From positions 2,265,105 to 2,329,104 of the forward strand of contig NZ_ABIZ01000001.1 in the NCBI RefSeq assembly GCF_000172155.1: a DNA stretch of 64,000 bases. Direction: 5' to 3'. The notes beneath the pieces are model-generated. The model did not search any database, was not told where the DNA came from, and saw only the letters and a list, made by a program, of their open reading frames with translations. The position numbers and the translations under genes are program-made. Below are positions 35,256 through 44,449 of the stretch, piece after piece. The DNA is from Verrucomicrobium spinosum DSM 4136 = JCM 18804 (GTDB taxonomy: Bacteria; Verrucomicrobiota; Verrucomicrobiia; Verrucomicrobiales; Verrucomicrobiaceae). How positions within the stretch are numbered: position 1 is the first letter of the stretch; every line of letters starts with the position of its first letter.

Positions 35256-36335
35256 ATGAAGAATCAGAACGCGCTCAATGCGGGGCTGTTTGGTGCTGCC
35301 CCCGTCCCCCACCCAGAACCGACAGCGGAGTCCTGGAAGGAGATTGTGCGCAAGTACCAGGTGCCCTCCTCGTGGCGCGCGAGCTGGCAGGTGGTGAACA
35401 CGCTTGTGCCGTACGTGGCTCTGTGGGCGCTCATGTACTGGGCGATGTCTGTTTCTTACTGGCTGGTGGTGCCGCTGGCCATTCTGGCCGGCGGTTTTGT
35501 GGTGCGCACCTTCATCATCTTTCACGACTGCACCCACGGCTCTTTTTACGCTTCTCGGCGCGCGAATGACATTCTGGGTTTTATCACGGGCGTCTTGACC
35601 TTCACGCCCTATCAGCACTGGAAATGGGAGCACACGGTGCATCATGCCAGCGCGGGGAATCTGGACCGGCGTGGCATGGGGGATGTGTGGACTCTCACCG
35701 TCCAGGAGTACCTTGACGCTTCGCGCTGGAAACGCTTTTCCTACAAGCTGTCTCGCAATCCGGTGGTCTTGTTCGCCCTGGCTCCGTTGGGACTCTTTCT
35801 TGTTTTGAATCGGCTGACCGCCAAAGGGGCGAAGGAGAAGGAGCGGCGCTCAGTTTACATCACCAACGTGATGCTGCTCGTGATCGCAGGTCTGCTGACC
35901 TGGGCCTTCGGCTGGAAGGCGTATCTCATCATTCAGCTTACCATCCTGGTCGTGGCAGGCACGGCGGGCGTGTGGTTGTTCTATGTGCAGCATCAGTTTG
36001 AGGACGTGTACTGGGAGCGGCATGATGAGTGGGACTTTGCCCAGGCAGCGCTGCAAGGCAGCTCTTTCTACAAGCTTCCCAAGATCCTCCAGTGGTTCTC
36101 CGGGAACATTGGTTTCCACCACATTCACCATCTCAGCCCGCGTATCCCCAACTACCGCCTGGAGCGTGCTCACAAGTCGGAGCCGCTCTTCCAAAGCGTG
36201 CAGCCATTGACGTTGCGCAAGAGCTTGAAATCACTGACCTTCCGGTTGTGGGATGAAGGCAAGCGCAAGCTGGTGGGGTACAAGGCGGCGAGGCTGGCAC
36301 GGGCGGAAAGGGCGAAAAAGGCGGCGGCGGAGTGA
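35256..36335 (+). CDS. Fatty acid desaturase (membrane di-iron)
   Basis: 359 residues. The three His boxes of membrane desaturases are present: HDCTH (about residue 90), HTVHH (about 126) and FHHIHH (about 288). Two pairs of hydrophobic segments flank them (about 48-85 and 165-235). The enzyme introduces a double bond into acyl chains of membrane lipids using O2 and an electron donor; the omega-6/delta-12 type is suggested by box spacing, but the regiospecificity cannot be read. The gene stands alone with its own upstream region; temperature control would be usual but no element is seen. Confidence 0.9.
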   Translation: MKNQNALNAGLFGAAPVPHPEPTAESWKEIVRKYQVPSSWRASWQVVNTLVPYVALWALMYWAMSVSYWLVVPLAILAGGFVVRTFIIFHDCTHGSFYASRRANDILGFITGVLTFTPYQHWKWEHTVHHASAGNLDRRGMGDVWTLTVQEYLDASRWKRFSYKLSRNPVVLFALAPLGLFLVLNRLTAKGAKEKERRSVYITNVMLLVIAGLLTWAFGWKAYLIIQLTILVVAGTAGVWLFYVQHQFEDVYWERHDEWDFAQAALQGSSFYKLPKILQWFSGNIGFHHIHHLSPRIPNYRLERAHKSEPLFQSVQPLTLRKSLKSLTFRLWDEGKRKLVGYKAARLARAERAKKAAAE

Positions 36336-36427
36336 TTGGAGATGCTGAGGTTCAACCACAGAGACACCGAGCGCACAGAGTTGTGATCTTTTTAGATGAC
36401 TGAGTTTCTGGGTGAAGGCAGTGAGTG

Positions 36428-36880
36428 ATGATGTCCCCGCACCTTTGGGTCTGGATTCAAAACCTCCTTTGCGTGGTAGTGCTGATTCTCGGCCCCGCGA
36501 CGGCGGGCTTTGGGAATCACTTTGAAGGAATGTCCCGGTGGGGCGTACAGGTGTTGGGCGGAGCTTTGATTTTGCGAGGGGCGTGGCTCGGCATCGCCGG
36601 GGTCCGGGATCTTGGCAGCAGTCGCTCACCGCACCCGCAGCCGCTGGAGAGCGGTCAACTGGTGACCCATGGTGTGTATGCACGTGTGAGACATCCGCTG
36701 TACAGCAGTCTCATTCACGTGGCCTTCGGCTGGTCTCTCGTCTGGGGGAGTTTCGCTGGGATGCTGGCTTCCGGGTTTTTGACCGTGTGGTTGATCGCGA
36801 AGGCGCGGTTGGAGGAGGGGTTGATGAGGAGTCGATACCTTGGGTATGCGGACTACGAAAAGCGGGTGAGGGGATTCTAG
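36428..36880 (+). CDS. Isoprenylcysteine carboxyl methyltransferase-like membrane protein
   Basis: 150 residues from ATG 36428. Four hydrophobic segments. The C-terminal part has LVTHGVYARVRHPLYSSLIHVAFGWSL and a final RYLGYADYEKRV, the SAM-binding and His/Pro motif pattern of the ICMT/PEMT family of small integral membrane methyltransferases. The substrate in bacteria is not known; lipid or small-molecule methylation is typical. It is separated from the desaturase by 92 bases and may be co-expressed. Confidence 0.8.
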   Translation: MMSPHLWVWIQNLLCVVVLILGPATAGFGNHFEGMSRWGVQVLGGALILRGAWLGIAGVRDLGSSRSPHPQPLESGQLVTHGVYARVRHPLYSSLIHVAFGWSLVWGSFAGMLASGFLTVWLIAKARLEEGLMRSRYLGYADYEKRVRGF

Positions 36881-36988
36881 CGGAGTTGCGTTTTTTGCAC
36901 CGTCAAAGGCGTGTCAAAGTTGCATCATTGAATGGTTGAACGTTTTTTCTTGTGAGCAACTTTCCGGTGCATCGTTGGACCGGACAAA

Positions 36989-38185
36989 ATGAAGAAGCGC
37001 ACTCTACCGTCGGGATCAAAAAGTTCGGAGTTTGGCAGCTCAGTCGAACCTGAAGCTCGATCATCTTTGGGCCGTGCGAAGGACGAAGCAAGGTTCACTG
37101 CTGCGCCTTCCAAGCTGGGGCTTCCAGATGCGTATGGGACCGCCTTACAGGAACTCAAGCTAAGAATTGGGAAAGAAAGAGTGCGTGCAGTTCTTGCTGC
37201 AAACGCGGCCATGGTCTTGCTCTACTGGGATGTTGGGCGCGTGATACTGGAACGTCAGTCTGCTGAAGGATGGGGCGCAAAGGTGATCGACAGGCTGTCG
37301 TCAGATCTTCGCGAAGCGTTTCCCGACATGAAGGGCCTGAGTCCTCGCAACCTCAAGTACATGCGTGCTTTTGCTGAGGCTTGGCCAGACAAGGCCATTG
37401 TGCAAGGGCCTCTTGCACAAATTACGTGGTATCACAATATCGCTCTCTTGGAGAAGCTCGACCAGCCGCAGGTCAGGTTGTGGTACGCCGAGAAAATACG
37501 TGAGTGTGGCTGGTCACACAACGTCCTGATTCTGCAAATTCAAGGTCAGGCCCATGAACGAACCGGAAAGTTGACGAACAATTTCGAACTTACGCTGCCT
37601 CCAGCCCAGTCTGATCTGGCAGTCCAAATTTTCAAAGACCCCTATCTGTTCGACTTTCTCGGGACGGCAGACCCAAGGACGGAGCGCGAGATGGAGGTGG
37701 CACTGGTTGATCACATCCAGAAGTTTCTACTTGAGTTGGGGGCTGGGTTTGCGTTTGTGGGCAGGCAAGTGCACTTGGAAATTGGAAACGAGGATTTCTA
37801 CATTGATCTCTTGTTCTATCACCTTCGCCTGCGTTGCTTCGTGGTGGTAGAGCTGAAGTCGGTGGCATTTGATGCGGCATTTGTTGGACAGCTGAATCTT
37901 TACCTTTCTGCTGTTGATGACTTGCTCCGACACACTGACGACAAGCCGACAATTGGCCTGCTGCTCTGCCGATCACGCAACAAGTTGGTGGTCGAGTATG
38001 CTCTGCGGGATCTGAAGAAACCCGTTGGCGTAGCAGAATGGCAAACTCGGCTGACTCAGTCGTTGCCCAAAGATCTCAAGGGGAGTTTGCCGAGTATCGC
38101 CGAAATCGAGGCTGAGCTGGCAGCGGGGGAGATCGAGCCGCTAAAAGTCGGCAAAAAGTCTCCGTCTCAACGAAAAAGACGATGA
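36989..38185 (+). CDS. YhcG/DUF1016 family PD-(D/E)XK nuclease
   Basis: 398 residues. N-terminal DUF1016_N helical domain (about 50-205: LLYWDVGRVILERQ, LSPRNLKYMRAFAEAWPD, ITWYHNIALLEKL) and a C-terminal nuclease domain (about 215-350) with EDFYIDLLFYHLRLRCFVVVELKS, where D and ExK form the PD-(D/E)XK core. A basic tail ends the protein. Such proteins occur near restriction, toxin and mobile loci and are thought to act on DNA recombination intermediates or foreign DNA. Here it stands alone, with its own start at 36989. Confidence 0.88.
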   Translation: MKKRTLPSGSKSSEFGSSVEPEARSSLGRAKDEARFTAAPSKLGLPDAYGTALQELKLRIGKERVRAVLAANAAMVLLYWDVGRVILERQSAEGWGAKVIDRLSSDLREAFPDMKGLSPRNLKYMRAFAEAWPDKAIVQGPLAQITWYHNIALLEKLDQPQVRLWYAEKIRECGWSHNVLILQIQGQAHERTGKLTNNFELTLPPAQSDLAVQIFKDPYLFDFLGTADPRTEREMEVALVDHIQKFLLELGAGFAFVGRQVHLEIGNEDFYIDLLFYHLRLRCFVVVELKSVAFDAAFVGQLNLYLSAVDDLLRHTDDKPTIGLLLCRSRNKLVVEYALRDLKKPVGVAEWQTRLTQSLPKDLKGSLPSIAEIEAELAAGEIEPLKVGKKSPSQRKRR

Positions 38186-38428
38186 CCTACGAGGGGGCAA
38201 ACAGCGTGGCAATTTATTCTGAAGTGCTTTCTGCCAGAGAGGCATTGCTCGGACAGGGCAGGAGTTTGCCATGCTGAAAGCTTTGCGTAGGTGCGGAGTC
38301 TCCTCAGGTTCGTTGGAATGGTTGTCCTGCGCAGAACTACGACTTCAGGTCAGGTGGACGGCCTATTGAAATGCGCTGAAGGGACATCGCTTCCTCGATG
38401 ACATCCGGGTGTCACTGCATGGCTCCCC

Positions 38429-40291
38429 TCAAGGTCTCTTGTTCGGAGTGGGTGTAGCGTTCTTCCCAGCAGCGAGCCTGGCTTTGTTCTTCTGGGCTTC
38501 AGCCAGGGCTTTGTGAAGGTCCGTACCAACCCAAACTTCGGTGCAGACTGCCGGGGCGTTGGCGAAGTCGCCGTTGAGATTGATGATGAGGGCGTCGCCC
38601 ACAGCGAGATCCTTAAGTGCGGCGTGTGTCTCAAGTGTCCCTTTCCACACCTTGGTGTCCTTGTTGAGGCGAATGAGGCTGCGGCCGATGTCGGGCGGGC
38701 GCTCCATGTCACCGTTGTAATTCTTCACCTCGGGGATCTGCCAGCTTACGTTCACGGTGAGGCTGGAGGGATCTGTGGAATTCAGCGTGGGCTGGAGGGA
38801 CTCCACACGATAGGTCATGGCGTTGGTGGCCAGACGGGTGAATTCATCGGTGACGAGGCTGGCCTTTGTGAACTTGCCCTGCTCATCCTGGAAGAGATGA
38901 AAGCGGCAGCGGGTACCGATTGGCAGATCTGCCAGGGTGGCATCGGTATTGAGATACTTCACCGTCCCGAGGTTCTGCGGCAGGAGGCTGAAGTCCACTA
39001 GCTCGCCCGTGCGGTCGGTTTTGAACTGGCCGGTGCGGGTGGCAGCGTCCACTTTCGTCAGTTCTCCTAGAACCACGTGCTGGGCGAAGGGGGGCGGAGC
39101 GATGCCGGGTTTGAGCTGGTACCAAGGTAGGTGTTCGTTGCCAAAGTCGGTGCGGAAGGGGAACTGATCGGGATACTCCTTGGCGGGGTTTTCCTCGAGT
39201 TCAGGAGTCTGAAGACGGCCGAAACCATAGCCCATCAGGCTCTCGCCATAGAACTGGTCCTTGGTGGGCCAGCCGGAGCCAAAGAAGCGGACGACGCGTC
39301 CTTTGCGGAAGCCCTCCAGCATGTTGGAGACCTTGAACGTTGCGCGAATGCCGCTGTTGCCATAGCCATCGGTGGGGATCCGCTCGGAGGCGATGATGCT
39401 GCAACCGTCCTTGTCCACGCCTGGATTCCAGGTGCGCAGATCCTGGTTGGCCACACAAAGATTGCCACCCTTGCCCTGGGCGAGCACCTCGCCGTAGAGA
39501 GTCTGGTACAGCTTGGCATCGCCGCTGAAGAAGGTGACCGTCACCGTATTGCCCTCGGTCTTGGTCACCCAGCCGGGCAGGCCGCGATGTTTGGTGAAGG
39601 CGTCAAACTTCTCGCGCATCTGTTTGGTGGCCAGGGCGTGGGTTTCCACGCCTGCCCAGATGTCTGTGCAAACGCCGGGGTTCGAGGAAGTCTTTCCCGT
39701 GAGGGTGTAAAGCAGTTCGTCGCCGGGTTTGAGATCTGCTGGTTTGATCTGGTCTGTTCCTCGCCAGCAGCGGGTGGCGGGAGTGAGCAGCAGTTCCTTC
39801 TTGCCCAGATCCTCCTGTTTCTTGCTGATGCTGTGCTTGGTGGTAAGAAGCTTGTTCTCCGCCAGCTTCACCTCATCCAGCCGGTAGGTGAAGCTGCGGC
39901 TGGCGTCCATGGTGTACTGGTCCTGCATGGTGGCCAGCCGGGTCCAACCGCCCTGGGTGTCCTGGTTCAGGAAAAACAGGAAGAACGTGCCCAGCGGGAG
40001 ATCGCGGAGCGAGGCCTCTGAATTCAGATACTGTGCGGTGCCATAAGGGGGCAGGGTGAACTCCACGAGTTCCCCGGTTTTGGTGGCGCGAAACTGGCCG
40101 ATGCGGCGGATGAAATCGATGCTGACCAGTTCCCCGCTGATCCGCTGGTCCGAATGGTGGGCAGGGAATGCCGGTGAGGAGGTGGTGCTGGTAGTCGCTG
40201 CTGGGGGGGCGGCGGCCTTTGCGTACGCGGGAGGCAGGAGGGTGTTGCAAGATAGGAGGACGCAGAGAGCGTGGAGGAAGCGGCGTTGCAT
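38429..40291 (-). CDS. Exported two-repeat protein, unknown
   Basis: 620 residues with a signal peptide (about 1-24, LLSCNTLLPPAYA). The mature protein holds two copies of a module: ISGELVSIDFIRRIGQFRATKTGELVEF with YLNSEASLRDLPLGT (about 50-125), and VLGELTKVDAATRTGQFKTDRTGELVDF with YLNTDATLADLPIGT (about 410-480). Each is followed by a second unit ending in GDxL(I/L).L.G...N.PGVCT(D/E)(I/V)W.G. No catalytic motif is obvious. It lies 106 bases downstream of a DUF1552 gene on the same strand and is probably the last gene of that operon, so an extracellular role in the same process is inferred. Confidence 0.7.
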   Translation of the reverse strand: MQRRFLHALCVLLSCNTLLPPAYAKAAAPPAATTSTTSSPAFPAHHSDQRISGELVSIDFIRRIGQFRATKTGELVEFTLPPYGTAQYLNSEASLRDLPLGTFFLFFLNQDTQGGWTRLATMQDQYTMDASRSFTYRLDEVKLAENKLLTTKHSISKKQEDLGKKELLLTPATRCWRGTDQIKPADLKPGDELLYTLTGKTSSNPGVCTDIWAGVETHALATKQMREKFDAFTKHRGLPGWVTKTEGNTVTVTFFSGDAKLYQTLYGEVLAQGKGGNLCVANQDLRTWNPGVDKDGCSIIASERIPTDGYGNSGIRATFKVSNMLEGFRKGRVVRFFGSGWPTKDQFYGESLMGYGFGRLQTPELEENPAKEYPDQFPFRTDFGNEHLPWYQLKPGIAPPPFAQHVVLGELTKVDAATRTGQFKTDRTGELVDFSLLPQNLGTVKYLNTDATLADLPIGTRCRFHLFQDEQGKFTKASLVTDEFTRLATNAMTYRVESLQPTLNSTDPSSLTVNVSWQIPEVKNYNGDMERPPDIGRSLIRLNKDTKVWKGTLETHAALKDLAVGDALIINLNGDFANAPAVCTEVWVGTDLHKALAEAQKNKARLAAGKNATPTPNKRP

Positions 40292-40397
40292 CGGCGGAGT
40301 TGTCAGTGGGCAGTGGGCAGTGGGGTGGATGATCGGAAATATTCGGAGGAGCAGGTCAATCCAAAATCACAAATCACAATTCCCAAATCCGTCTCTC

Positions 40398-41810
40398 CTA
40401 CACGATCTCTGATATGGGGCCGAGGCTGTCCACGAAGGTCTCTGAGTTGACTTCCATCTTCTGAAGCATGGTGAGCAGCACGTTGTTGAGGCGGGCTTTG
40501 GAGTCTTTGGGTTTGCCGCAGAGGCTGCGCCATTCGTCGTAGCTCAGGGTGTAGTCTTCCTTCAGGTGAGGGCGGTTGTAGTCGAGGTGCTGGCCGTGCT
40601 TCAGCCCCAGGCCCCTGCCGCCGGCGAGGAGGATGGGCAGGTTGCTGTTGCAGTGGCTGTGACCATAACTCATGCCGCTGCCAAAGAGGACCATGGTGCG
40701 ATCGAGCAGGGGGGCGTCACCGTCTTTGACTGTTTGAAGTTCATTCAAAAAGTGGGCGAACTGCTCCATGAGGAATGCGTCGCTCTTGGCCAGGCGTTCC
40801 AGCACGACTGGGTCGCCATTGTGGTGGGAAAGATTGTGGCGGGCCTGAGTGATGCCGATTTCCGGAATGGCGAGGCCATTGCCCTCACTGCCATTCATGT
40901 AAGTGACCACTCGTGTCATGTCGGTGCGCAGGGCCAGGACGATGAGGTCAAACATGGTGCGCCAGTATTCACCGGCCTGGGCTTTGGGGACGTCTTTCTG
41001 GAAGGGGGCGGAGCTCTTGTTGTCCACCGCGGGCTTGGGGACATCCAGCCACGAGTCCAGTCGCTCGGTGCGTTGCTCAACATCGCGAACGGCGTGCAGG
41101 TACTCGTCCAGCTTGGTGCGATCTTCAGTGCCCAGCGCCAGTCTCAAGGACTTGGCGTCATCCATGACCGCATCCAGGACGCTGCGACGTTTGGTCAACC
41201 GGGCCCGCTGGGCGGCGATGCCGCCGGTTTCTTCACCAAAGAGACGGTTGAAGATGACTCGTGGATTGTCATCCGCAGGGAGGGGGACGCCATCCCGGGA
41301 AAAGGCGAGGGTGTTGCTGTTGAAGGGCTGACCCGTGCCTGAGGAAATGGAGAGCTCCAAGGAGGGGAAACGAGTCTGTTGGCCCGTGACCTCGGCCATG
41401 ACCTGATCGCAGGACACACTGTTCTCGTACTTTCGTCCACCTTGGGCATCGATCTTGGCACCGGTGAGCCAGGTGTCCGCGCAGACGTGGGCCTGGCCCA
41501 ATCCATTAGGATGATGCAGGCCGCTGAAGACGGTGAAATCCGACTTGTACTTGGCCAGGGGTTTTAACGACTCGGACAGTTCGTAGTCCCGGCCGGCCTG
41601 CTTCACCTGCCAGGTCATGCCGTTCACGCCATTGGGCACATACACGAACACGCTGCGCCGCGGCTTGGCGGCTGCTGCCACACTGGCGGTGGTGGCGCGC
41701 ACCTTCATGGGCAGCATGGCATCCAAAAGTGGCAGCGCCATGGTGGTGCCGAGGCCGCGCAAGAAGCGGCGGCGGTCGAGGAGCCAGTTCTGGGAGAGGA
41801 TGTTGCTCAT
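40398..41810 (-). CDS. DUF1552 family protein, Tat-exported
   Basis: 470 residues. The N-terminus carries a Tat-type signal (DRRRFLRGLGTTMALPLLDA). The body matches the DUF1552 pattern: YVPNGVNGMTWQ, FSGLHHPNGLGQ near the start, SCDQVMAEV, then DEYLHAVRDVEQRTERLD and MLFGSGMSYGHSHCNSNLPILLAGG near the end. The family is always found beside DUF1592-type cytochrome genes, as here (next gene upstream on the same strand, 64 bases away). The biochemical function is unproven; a periplasmic redox or hydrolase-like partner is usually supposed. Confidence 0.85.
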   Translation of the reverse strand: MSNILSQNWLLDRRRFLRGLGTTMALPLLDAMLPMKVRATTASVAAAAKPRRSVFVYVPNGVNGMTWQVKQAGRDYELSESLKPLAKYKSDFTVFSGLHHPNGLGQAHVCADTWLTGAKIDAQGGRKYENSVSCDQVMAEVTGQQTRFPSLELSISSGTGQPFNSNTLAFSRDGVPLPADDNPRVIFNRLFGEETGGIAAQRARLTKRRSVLDAVMDDAKSLRLALGTEDRTKLDEYLHAVRDVEQRTERLDSWLDVPKPAVDNKSSAPFQKDVPKAQAGEYWRTMFDLIVLALRTDMTRVVTYMNGSEGNGLAIPEIGITQARHNLSHHNGDPVVLERLAKSDAFLMEQFAHFLNELQTVKDGDAPLLDRTMVLFGSGMSYGHSHCNSNLPILLAGGRGLGLKHGQHLDYNRPHLKEDYTLSYDEWRSLCGKPKDSKARLNNVLLTMLQKMEVNSETFVDSLGPISEIV

Positions 41811-41874
41811 GGAGTTGGTGAAGTGAAAAGTGGCTAGTGAAAAGTAAAAAGTGAAGTCAGTCGCCTGTGGTGGG

Positions 41875-44370
41875 TTAGCGCTTCTGGAAGAGAGGGCTGG
41901 TGACGAAGGCTTCGATGAGGGATTGGATCTTGTAGTCGGAGGACTGAGCCTGATCGGAGATCTGCTTCAGTTCCTCACGGTCGCTGAAGGTCATGCCGCG
42001 ACGCAGGGCGTAGGTGGCCAGTTTTTCGGTGAAGGCGAGGGCGAACTTGTCGGCGTCGGAGAGGAGCAGTTGCTTGAGTTCGGCTCCGTTCTTGAAGGCG
42101 CGGCCGTCGGGCAGGGCTCCACTGGGATCGAGCTGGGGATCCGCGCCGGTGCCATCACGTACTGTCTCCACGGTGCGCCAGCGACCGATGGCGTCATAGT
42201 TGTCGAAGGCGACGCCCAGGGGATCGATCTTGTTGTGGCAGGCGGTGCAGTTTGGATCCGCACGATGCTGCTCCAGTTTCTCGCGCACGGTCACCTTCTT
42301 CTCTCCAGCAGCCGGCGTGGTGAGCGCGGGCACGTTCGCAGGGGGCGGGGGCGGGGGCTTGCCGATGATGGACTCCAGCACCCATACGCCCCGGTGCACG
42401 GGGCGATGACGGGTCCCGTCTGAACTGAGGCTGAGAATCGCTCCCTGCGTGAGCAATCCTCCGCGGTGATCTTCTGGTTTCAGTGAGACGCGCTGCACTT
42501 TGTCCCCCCGGACGCCCGGGATGCCGTAGTGCGCGGCCAGACGCTCATTGAGCATGGTCCAGTCGGAATCGAGGAAAGCACGCAGGCTGTCATTCTTCTT
42601 CAGCACCTCGCCAAAGAAACCCACCGTCTCCGCCACCATGCTCTGCTCCAGGTTTTCATCGTATTCAGGGTAGAGCACTTTGTCCGGCGGGAACATGCCC
42701 ACCTTGCGCAGTAGCAGCCACTGGCGGGGGAAGCTGTCGGAGAATTCCGCGGCCTTGGGATCGGCCAGCATACGCCGCACTTCTGCACGGAGTACTTCCG
42801 GTTCGTGGAGTTTGCCGGATCGCGCCTGGTTGAGCAGGCGGTCGTCTGGCATGCTGCTCCACAAGAAGTAGGAGAGGCGGGAGGCAAGCTCCCAGTCGGT
42901 CAGGCGGGGGGAGCCGTGGGACGCGTTGCCCTCCTCCAGATAAAGGAAGCTTTTCGAGCACAAGATGGCCACCAAGCCACCGCGGACAGCGGACTCGAAG
43001 CCCTCGCCCAGTTGCTGGGCTTTCTCCACAGGTTTCAGGAAACGATCAATTTCTCCGGGCTGCACCGGGCGACGCCAGGCCTTCTCCGCGAAGCGGGCGA
43101 GGATCTCCCGGGCATACGGGATGTCCTTGTCTTGCTCGGGGACATCACTGCCACGGAAGAAGGCGCGCTGGTGCGCGGGGGTGGGCCAGGACTCCACGAT
43201 GGGCCCGTCCCACTCCACGGAGTCGATGATCAACGTGGGCTGGATGGGCTTGTAGTCATCATCCGTCAGCTTCATCTGCCACGGCACGCGGCTCTTCGTG
43301 GTGGTGAAGGCATTGGCGGTGCCAGAGTGGCGGGAGCGACGGGCTTCCGGATTGGGCCCGGGCACGGAGTTGATGAGGCGGATCGGATACTTCCCGGCGA
43401 TCAGGTGCACGCGGGCCTCCACGGTGATGGGCGAGTTCTCCGGGGCATCCACATCCTGCTCCAGCAAGGTCTTGTCCACGCTGGACATGTACACCTTCAG
43501 GCGGGGAGCCCGGCCCCCCTCCGGACGCAGACCGCTGAGCTTCACCCGCAGGAGGTAGTCTCCCGTGGTTTTCACCTCCAGGGGCCAGGTGTCTGTGGTG
43601 TAGTTGTTCGGGACGATCTCGATGCGTACCTGATCTGCGATGCCCCGGGCTTCGTACTCCTTTGCGAATCCCTTCCAGCGCATGTCAAACGGCATCCACC
43701 GGATGACGTCGCGCTTGGGCTCCGGACGGAGGGAGAGAGCTTCATCCAAGACGGCCTCTGCGGCAGCAAGGTGCTTCTCAACATGAGCGGGAGACAATGT
43801 CAGCACTGGCCCGATGCGCTCGAAGCCGTGCCAGTCCGGGTCCTCCGGCAGACCGGAAGGGCCTTTGACATCAAAGTTCACCCCTAGCAGGTCGCGGACG
43901 CTGTTTGCATACTCGCGCCGGGAGAGCTTGCGAAAGGAGACACGCTCCGCACCGGAAGCCTGGTTCTGTGCTTCCGCCTCGCGGAGCTGGCCCACAATCC
44001 ACTCGGCGACTTTGGCCACCTCAGCGGGGGCGGGGCGCGGCTCATCGTCAGGTGGCATGTCGCCGGAGTTGATCCGGTTCATGATCTCCTCCCAGTGCCC
44101 CATGGTCTTGGGAGAGCGGGCGTTGATCAGGAGCGTGTCCGTGCGCAGATCCGCCTTCTGCTTCTTCTCCCCGTGGCAGGCGTTGCAGTGCTGCTGGAAG
44201 AAAGGACGTACGACGTCATCGAGTCCGGCAGGGGTGCCAGTCCCTGCGGCGGCAGTTGACTCTGCCGACCAGAGGGAGGGGCAAGACCCTGCTGCCAGCA
44301 AGGCGGCCATACCCAGTACTGGGAGAGGGAGAGGGAAAGGGAAGATGGGACGTGACGGGGAGGAAATCAT
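41875..44370 (-). CDS. Planctomycete-type cytochrome with DUF1587/1592/1595/1588/1585 domains
   Basis: ATG 44370 places a signal peptide at the start; a GTG at 44400 is an alternative. About 831 residues. Haem motif CNACH (about 63) in a PSCyt-type cytochrome domain, then DUF1587 (SFRKLSRREYANSVRDLLGV), a carbohydrate-binding-like insert, DUF1595/1592 (FAEKAWRRPVQPGEID, LASRLSYFLWSSMPD), DUF1588 (HRGGLLTQGAILSLSSDGTRHRPVHRG, CTACHNKIDPLGVAFDNYDAIG) and C-terminal DUF1585. A second CxxCH lies in the DUF1588 part. Predicted extracytoplasmic c-type cytochrome; the substrate is unknown, though the family is expanded in polymer-degrading Planctomycetota and Verrucomicrobiota. Confidence 0.88.
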   Translation of the reverse strand: MISSPSRPIFPFPLPLPVLGMAALLAAGSCPSLWSAESTAAAGTGTPAGLDDVVRPFFQQHCNACHGEKKQKADLRTDTLLINARSPKTMGHWEEIMNRINSGDMPPDDEPRPAPAEVAKVAEWIVGQLREAEAQNQASGAERVSFRKLSRREYANSVRDLLGVNFDVKGPSGLPEDPDWHGFERIGPVLTLSPAHVEKHLAAAEAVLDEALSLRPEPKRDVIRWMPFDMRWKGFAKEYEARGIADQVRIEIVPNNYTTDTWPLEVKTTGDYLLRVKLSGLRPEGGRAPRLKVYMSSVDKTLLEQDVDAPENSPITVEARVHLIAGKYPIRLINSVPGPNPEARRSRHSGTANAFTTTKSRVPWQMKLTDDDYKPIQPTLIIDSVEWDGPIVESWPTPAHQRAFFRGSDVPEQDKDIPYAREILARFAEKAWRRPVQPGEIDRFLKPVEKAQQLGEGFESAVRGGLVAILCSKSFLYLEEGNASHGSPRLTDWELASRLSYFLWSSMPDDRLLNQARSGKLHEPEVLRAEVRRMLADPKAAEFSDSFPRQWLLLRKVGMFPPDKVLYPEYDENLEQSMVAETVGFFGEVLKKNDSLRAFLDSDWTMLNERLAAHYGIPGVRGDKVQRVSLKPEDHRGGLLTQGAILSLSSDGTRHRPVHRGVWVLESIIGKPPPPPPANVPALTTPAAGEKKVTVREKLEQHRADPNCTACHNKIDPLGVAFDNYDAIGRWRTVETVRDGTGADPQLDPSGALPDGRAFKNGAELKQLLLSDADKFALAFTEKLATYALRRGMTFSDREELKQISDQAQSSDYKIQSLIEAFVTSPLFQKR

Positions 44371-44425
44371 GGAGCAGGACTGAGCAAACAAAGGGCGCAC
44401 GGATGCAGACCTTTCGGGGAGTGAC

Positions 44426-44441
44426 CCCCGAGTTTTCGGGG
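44426..44441. promoter_or_regulatory. CCCCGA...TCGGGG hairpin upstream of DUF1592 gene
   Basis: CCCCGA GTTT TCGGGG, 56 bases upstream of the ATG at 44370, between two DUF1592-type genes. The same hairpin with one loop change (GTTC) lies at 48403-48418 upstream of the other pair. Could be a terminator-like or operator element. Confidence 0.45.
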
Positions 44442-44449
44442 TGGCACGG

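Noticed and set aside
30539-41342. Large antisense ORFs opposite the kinase, regulator and exported proteins (such as 31226-32455 and 39131-40021)
   Set aside because: No domain sense; the opposite strands carry well-supported genes.
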